This document shows positions 61,331-64,000 of a DNA stretch of 64,000 nt, in pieces (position 1 is the stretch's first letter; each line of letters starts with the position of its first letter). Origin of the DNA: Fidelibacterota bacterium (lineage in GTDB: Bacteria; Fidelibacterota; UBA8477; JABMPR01); assembly GCA_016845065.1 (NCBI GenBank), contig JAERTG010000142.1, positions 62,001 through 126,000 on the forward strand, written 5' to 3'. The translations under genes were made by a program, and so were the position numbers. The notes under the pieces are model-generated. The model was given only the letters and a program-made list of their open reading frames with translations. It made no database searches and was not told where the DNA came from.

Positions 61331-62072
61331 GGAATTCCTCATAGAGTTGTGGCATAATAAGACCGGCCTCCTGGCGCACACTAATGTCTGCTAGGTGACT
61401 AAATGGTGTCGGTTCTGGATTAATTTCAATAACAAAAGCACCCTGTGACTGAGCCTCGACAGGCAGTTGGGCTGCCGGATAGACCTGAGCTGAGGTTCCA
61501 ATACTGAACATCAGATCACAGCGCTGGACAGCTTCAAAAGCGGCATTGATGGTTCCCAGTGGTAAGGATTCGCCAAACCAGACCACATCGGGTCTAACCC
61601 CTCCTCCACAGGCACATCTGTTTATTATTCTCATTTTCCTTTTAGCTAATTCGATCATTGTTCCGCAGCTATTGCATTTATGACGATGGATGTTCCCATG
61701 CAACTCATAAATGGATCTGTTACCGGCCCGTTCGTGTAGACCGTCGACATTCTGAGTTATTACTACGGAATTACTGAATAGTTTCTGAAAATTACTGATA
61801 GTCCTATGGGCAGCGTTGGGTTTTGCCTTTTGAATTGCCTCACGTCTGTCCGCGTACCAGTTAAGTACCATAACTGGATTCTCCTGAAAGCCGGTCTGAC
61901 TGGCAAGTTTCATCGGATCATGTTTTGACCAATGACCATCAGGATCACGAAAAGTTGAAATTCCACTTTCAGCTGAGATCCCAGCGCCGGTGAAAAACAC
62001 GACCTGGCTATCTCGATTGAAGCGCTCCATCGGAATTAACTGTTTATTCATAGCATTGAATATAGAAGCCAT
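61314..62072 (-). CDS. Sir2-type NAD-dependent protein deacylase
   Basis: A 252-residue sirtuin that removes acyl groups from lysines using NAD. Motifs: FFTGAGISAESGISTFRD, the Tyr-x-x-Arg pair in NWYADRREA typical of class III (desuccinylase/demalonylase) sirtuins, TQNVDGLHERAG with catalytic His in ELHGNIH, the zinc cysteines CNSC and CACG, and GTSAQVYPAA and EINPEPT. The long spacing between the zinc pairs (KRKMRIINR) is slightly unusual. ATG 62072 has AGGGA close by. It is the first gene of the long minus-strand run and is divergent from marR, sharing the repeat-rich 108-base gap. Confidence 0.9.
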   Translation of the reverse strand: MASIFNAMNKQLIPMERFNRDSQVVFFTGAGISAESGISTFRDPDGHWSKHDPMKLASQTGFQENPVMVLNWYADRREAIQKAKPNAAHRTISNFQKLFSNSVVITQNVDGLHERAGNRSIYELHGNIHRHKCNSCGTMIELAKRKMRIINRCACGGGVRPDVVWFGESLPLGTINAAFEAVQRCDLMFSIGTSAQVYPAAQLPVEAQSQGAFVIEINPEPTPFSHLADISVRQEAGLIMPQLYEEFHAQLK

Positions 62073-62146
62073 CTGTCCCTAACAAAACGTCCCTCCACTC
62101 ATAATATCCAAAAACAATAAATTTGATAAGTGAGATAATATTTATC

Positions 62147-62176
62147 TTGATATCTAATTATTTGATATTTAATTAT
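62147..62176 (+). promoter_or_regulatory. Tandem 15-bp repeat, probable MarR operator
   Basis: TTGATATCTAATTAT (62147-62161) and TTGATATTTAATTAT (62162-62176) are adjacent copies with one mismatch, ending 4 bases before the marR start. Each contains a near-palindrome like those bound by MarR-family repressors. A third TTGATA occurs at 62123. TTGATA at 62147 with TAATTA 17 bases on could be a promoter giving an almost leaderless transcript, in line with the absent Shine-Dalgarno. Confidence 0.6.
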
Positions 62177-62180
62177 TGCT

Positions 62181-62639
62181 ATGAGCACACATTATCAAGG
62201 CAAAGACCGTGAAAAACTTGTATTAGATACCTGGATCAAGTTTTCGAGAGCAAACAACACGATAGGCAATATTATGCGCCGCAATATCGAGGACCAGGGA
62301 CTCACCATATCTCAGTTTGGAGTACTCGAGATTCTTGAGCACATTGGTCCCCTTTCAGTCAAGGAAATCAGTGGAAAATTGTTACTCACGACCTCGAATC
62401 TCGTGACGGTAATAGACAACCTGGTAAAACAAGGACTGGTGAAGCGGGAGCCTTGCTTAGATGATCGAAGATCAATTATTATTCATCTCTCTGAAAAGGG
62501 CTCTGATGTCATCGGTCCCATCTTCAAGAGCCATCTTGAAGAGCTGCTAAATTGTTTTTCAAATTTTAATGAAAATCAGCTCAAAACACTCGGATCACTC
62601 TCAAAAGGTCTGGGATTAAATCAGAACACAAAAGGATAA
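62181..62639 (+). CDS. MarR-family transcriptional regulator
   Basis: A 152-residue winged-helix repressor. The DNA-binding core is ISQFGVLEILEHIGPLSVKE, ISGKLLLTTSNLVTVIDNL (recognition helix) and the wing REPCLDDRRSIIIHLSEKG; flanking helices form the dimer. MarR proteins respond to phenolic, quinone or oxidant signals. The first cysteine-bearing wing residue (PCLDD) could sense electrophiles. It is followed by three or four genes with redox themes and preceded by tandem repeats that are likely its own operator. ATG 62181 has no Shine-Dalgarno. Confidence 0.9.
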   Translation: MSTHYQGKDREKLVLDTWIKFSRANNTIGNIMRRNIEDQGLTISQFGVLEILEHIGPLSVKEISGKLLLTTSNLVTVIDNLVKQGLVKREPCLDDRRSIIIHLSEKGSDVIGPIFKSHLEELLNCFSNFNENQLKTLGSLSKGLGLNQNTKG

Positions 62640-62643
62640 TCAT

Positions 62644-63003
62644 ATGAAACATATAAAATCAATAGGTCGATATTTGTTCACCGTTCCATTCGCAATGCTT
62701 GGACTCACTCACCTTTTTATGGCCAAGGAAATGGCTGGGGTCGTACCAAGCTATGTCCCAGGCGGCATATTCTGGGTCTATGCTATAGGGCTCGCTCTGC
62801 TTGCTGCATCTGTTAGCTTCATCATTCAGAAGCACACTTATCTTGCTGGCTTATTAACCGCTGCTCTCATGCTGATTTTTGCATTCACAATTTATTTGCC
62901 CGATCTCATTGGTGGCAATCAGATGGCCATGCCGATGTTATTAAAGGACCTTGGACTGGGTGGTGGAGCACTCCTATTGGCATCCAATTACCAGGAAGAT
63001 TAA
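62644..63003 (+). CDS. DoxX-family membrane protein
   Basis: A 119-residue protein with four hydrophobic segments (YLFTVPFAMLGLTHLFMA, GIFWVYAIGLALLAASVSFI, LAGLLTAALMLIFAFTIYLP, LLKDLGLGGGALLLASNY), the DoxX/DoxD-like arrangement linked to quinone or thiol redox in the membrane. The end sequence KDLGLGGGALLLA is typical. AAAGGA lies 7 bases before the ATG; it begins 4 bases after marR, so it is co-transcribed. Confidence 0.8.
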   Translation: MKHIKSIGRYLFTVPFAMLGLTHLFMAKEMAGVVPSYVPGGIFWVYAIGLALLAASVSFIIQKHTYLAGLLTAALMLIFAFTIYLPDLIGGNQMAMPMLLKDLGLGGGALLLASNYQED

Positions 63004-63005
63004 CA

Positions 63006-63716
63006 ATGATTGACGTCATTCCATTCCAGTCGCTGGGTCTTGCGAAACATGGTTGGTTAACTGCAAGACACCATTTCAGCTTCGCGAGGTATTATGATCC
63101 CAATCGCCAGGGCTATCCCCCACTGCTGGTTTGGAATGACGATGAGATAAAAGCGGGGACCGGATTCGGCTTACATCCCCATGATAACATGGAGATCATC
63201 ACCTACGTACGTCAGGGGGCGATCACACACAGGGACGACATGGGAAATGTGGGGCGCACTGTTGCTGGAGATATACAAGTCATGTCTGCAGGTACTGGCA
63301 TCATGCATAGTGAGCACAATGAGGAATCCGAGGACACCATACTGTTCCAAATCTGGATTCATACTGCTCAAAGAGATGTCACACCGCGTTGGGAGACCAG
63401 AGCCTTTCCTAAAAAGACGGATAACACACTAATTCCTATGGTCAGTGGACGCGAGGTTCACCAAGGGCTGGACGTTCTCAACATATTCCAGGATGCTGCC
63501 ATCTTTGCAGGCGTCATAAACGAAGGGTATTCATTCACCCAGGTTGTTGAGCCAGAACGTCATGTTTACCTCGTGGTTTCAGAAGGAAGCATTGAACTCA
63601 ACGAACAAAAAGTCCAATCACGTGATGGAGTATACATCCGGGATGAGGAAGATATAATTATTACGGCTAGATCTGATGCTGAAATTGTCATGGCCGACCT
63701 ACCAATTCAAGAATAA
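63006..63716 (+). CDS. Pirin-family bicupin
   Basis: A 236-residue pirin/YhaK-like protein. The N-terminal cupin has the metal ligands in HPHDNMEIITYVRQGAITHRD and GTGIMHSEHNEE (His, His, His, Glu); the C-terminal cupin is degenerate, as in the family. Some pirins have quercetinase activity and others act in redox or stress sensing. It follows DoxX by 2 bases and precedes YjdI and a flavin oxidoreductase, so it belongs to the marR operon and probably to an electrophile or quinone response. Confidence 0.9.
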   Translation: MIDVIPFQSLGLAKHGWLTARHHFSFARYYDPNRQGYPPLLVWNDDEIKAGTGFGLHPHDNMEIITYVRQGAITHRDDMGNVGRTVAGDIQVMSAGTGIMHSEHNEESEDTILFQIWIHTAQRDVTPRWETRAFPKKTDNTLIPMVSGREVHQGLDVLNIFQDAAIFAGVINEGYSFTQVVEPERHVYLVVSEGSIELNEQKVQSRDGVYIRDEEDIIITARSDAEIVMADLPIQE

Positions 63717-63735
63717 TGAAATATTTGAGGATGCC

Positions 63736-63948
63736 ATGAAAGAATATACAAACGGGGAACTTACCATCGTATGGAAACCAAAATTATGTACTCATGCAGG
63801 CGAATGCTTCAAGGCACTACCGCGAGTTTATAACCCTAAAGCCAGACCCTGGGTAAGACCAACAGGCGCAACAACCGAAGCTTTGAAAAATCAGATTGGG
63901 CTGTGTCCCTCTGGTGCACTCTCCTATTACATGAATGAAGACAAGTAG
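63736..63948 (+). CDS. YjdI-like divergent 4Fe-4S mono-cluster protein
   Basis: A 70-residue protein of the YjdI (Fer4_19) family. Features: YTNGELTIVWKPKLCTHAGE, FKALPRVYNPKARPWVRP and GLCPSGALSY, with the cysteines CTHAGEC and CPSGA that would hold one iron-sulfur cluster. GAGG lies five bases before ATG 63736, which sets the start although the frame is open further upstream. It would pass electrons with or protect the neighbouring flavin enzyme. Confidence 0.85.
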   Translation: MKEYTNGELTIVWKPKLCTHAGECFKALPRVYNPKARPWVRPTGATTEALKNQIGLCPSGALSYYMNEDK

Positions 63949-63959
63949 GCTGCGAATCC

Positions 63960-64000
63960 ATGGAAATCGGTATTGATAGTTTTGCTGCAAGTAATATAAC
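63960..64000 (+). CDS. Start of LLM-class flavin-dependent oxidoreductase, truncated by window edge
   Basis: Only 13 codons are inside the window, reading MEIGIDSFAASNI. This is the characteristic beginning of luciferase-like monooxygenase (LLM) flavin oxidoreductases (first beta strand with the GIDSFAA motif). It begins 11 bases after yjdI on the same strand, so it is probably the next gene of the marR operon. The call rests on 13 residues only. Confidence 0.6.
   Translation, partial: MEIGIDSFAASNI

Noticed and set aside
1-64000. tRNA, rRNA or transposase genes
   Set aside because: I checked the longer gaps for T-loop-like sequence and inverted-repeat ends and saw none; a proper scan could still find a small RNA.

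Overview
The window looks like chromosome from a Gram-negative bacterium of the Fibrobacterota-Chlorobiota-Bacteroidota (FCB) group, most plausibly Candidatus Marinimicrobia (Neomarinimicrobiota) or a relative such as Calditrichota. This is inferred from two large secreted proteins with C-terminal type IX secretion (T9SS) sorting domains, an LVIVD-propeller/CSLREA/beta-helix fusion, an FCB-style TPR lipoprotein with a YYNTFYNA motif after the lipobox, many Sec-type signal peptides and mid-range GC. No rRNA, tRNA, CRISPR, phage or insertion sequence was found, and coding density is very high.

Layout. 1-10795 (minus): secreted and surface proteins, namely a partial beta-helix lipoprotein, five small envelope proteins (one small domain occurs four times in two of them) and a 1311-residue T9SS cargo. 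11291-17342 (plus): semialdehyde dehydrogenase, amino-acid permease, hybrid histidine kinase and a DUF4442 hotdog protein. 17343-20918 (minus): housekeeping run of rsmI, a membrane protein, tmk and a CtpA-type protease, coupled by overlaps. 20965-25180 (minus): the complete saccharopine route for lysine breakdown to 2-aminoadipate. 25403-29478 (minus): a TolB-like protein, TrmH, YbjQ, a small membrane protein, a DUF971 protein and a UMF1-type transporter.

29656-44528 (minus): a coherent peptidoglycan-turnover and amino-sugar salvage locus, with two DUF1343/NamZ-type exo-muramidases, a T9SS-exported GH18 enzyme, an AmpG-like transporter with an extra periplasmic domain, a sodium/solute symporter, a BadF-type amino-sugar kinase, a SpoIID/LytB protein, a glycosyltransferase and alanine racemase. 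HU and strong terminators separate this from the next block.

45025-62072 (minus): one nearly gapless run from a Sir2 deacylase, TPR lipoprotein and CdsA through a Yej/Opp-type peptide importer lacking its ATPases into an unusual cluster: a GlmL/MutL-type ASKHA ATPase with no glutamate mutase, a barrel-sandwich/KOW protein, a small helical protein, four membrane proteins of unknown function and an ABC-2 exporter. This is the best candidate in the window for an undescribed system. 62181-64000 (plus): a MarR-controlled redox-stress operon (DoxX, pirin, YjdI ferredoxin-like protein, LLM flavin oxidoreductase, cut by the window edge).

Two genes, the GH18 enzyme and the amino-acid permease, have strong Shine-Dalgarno sequences placed so that translation should begin at AUC/AUA and AUU rather than at a standard start codon. 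In the GH18 case the extension supplies the signal peptide the protein needs.
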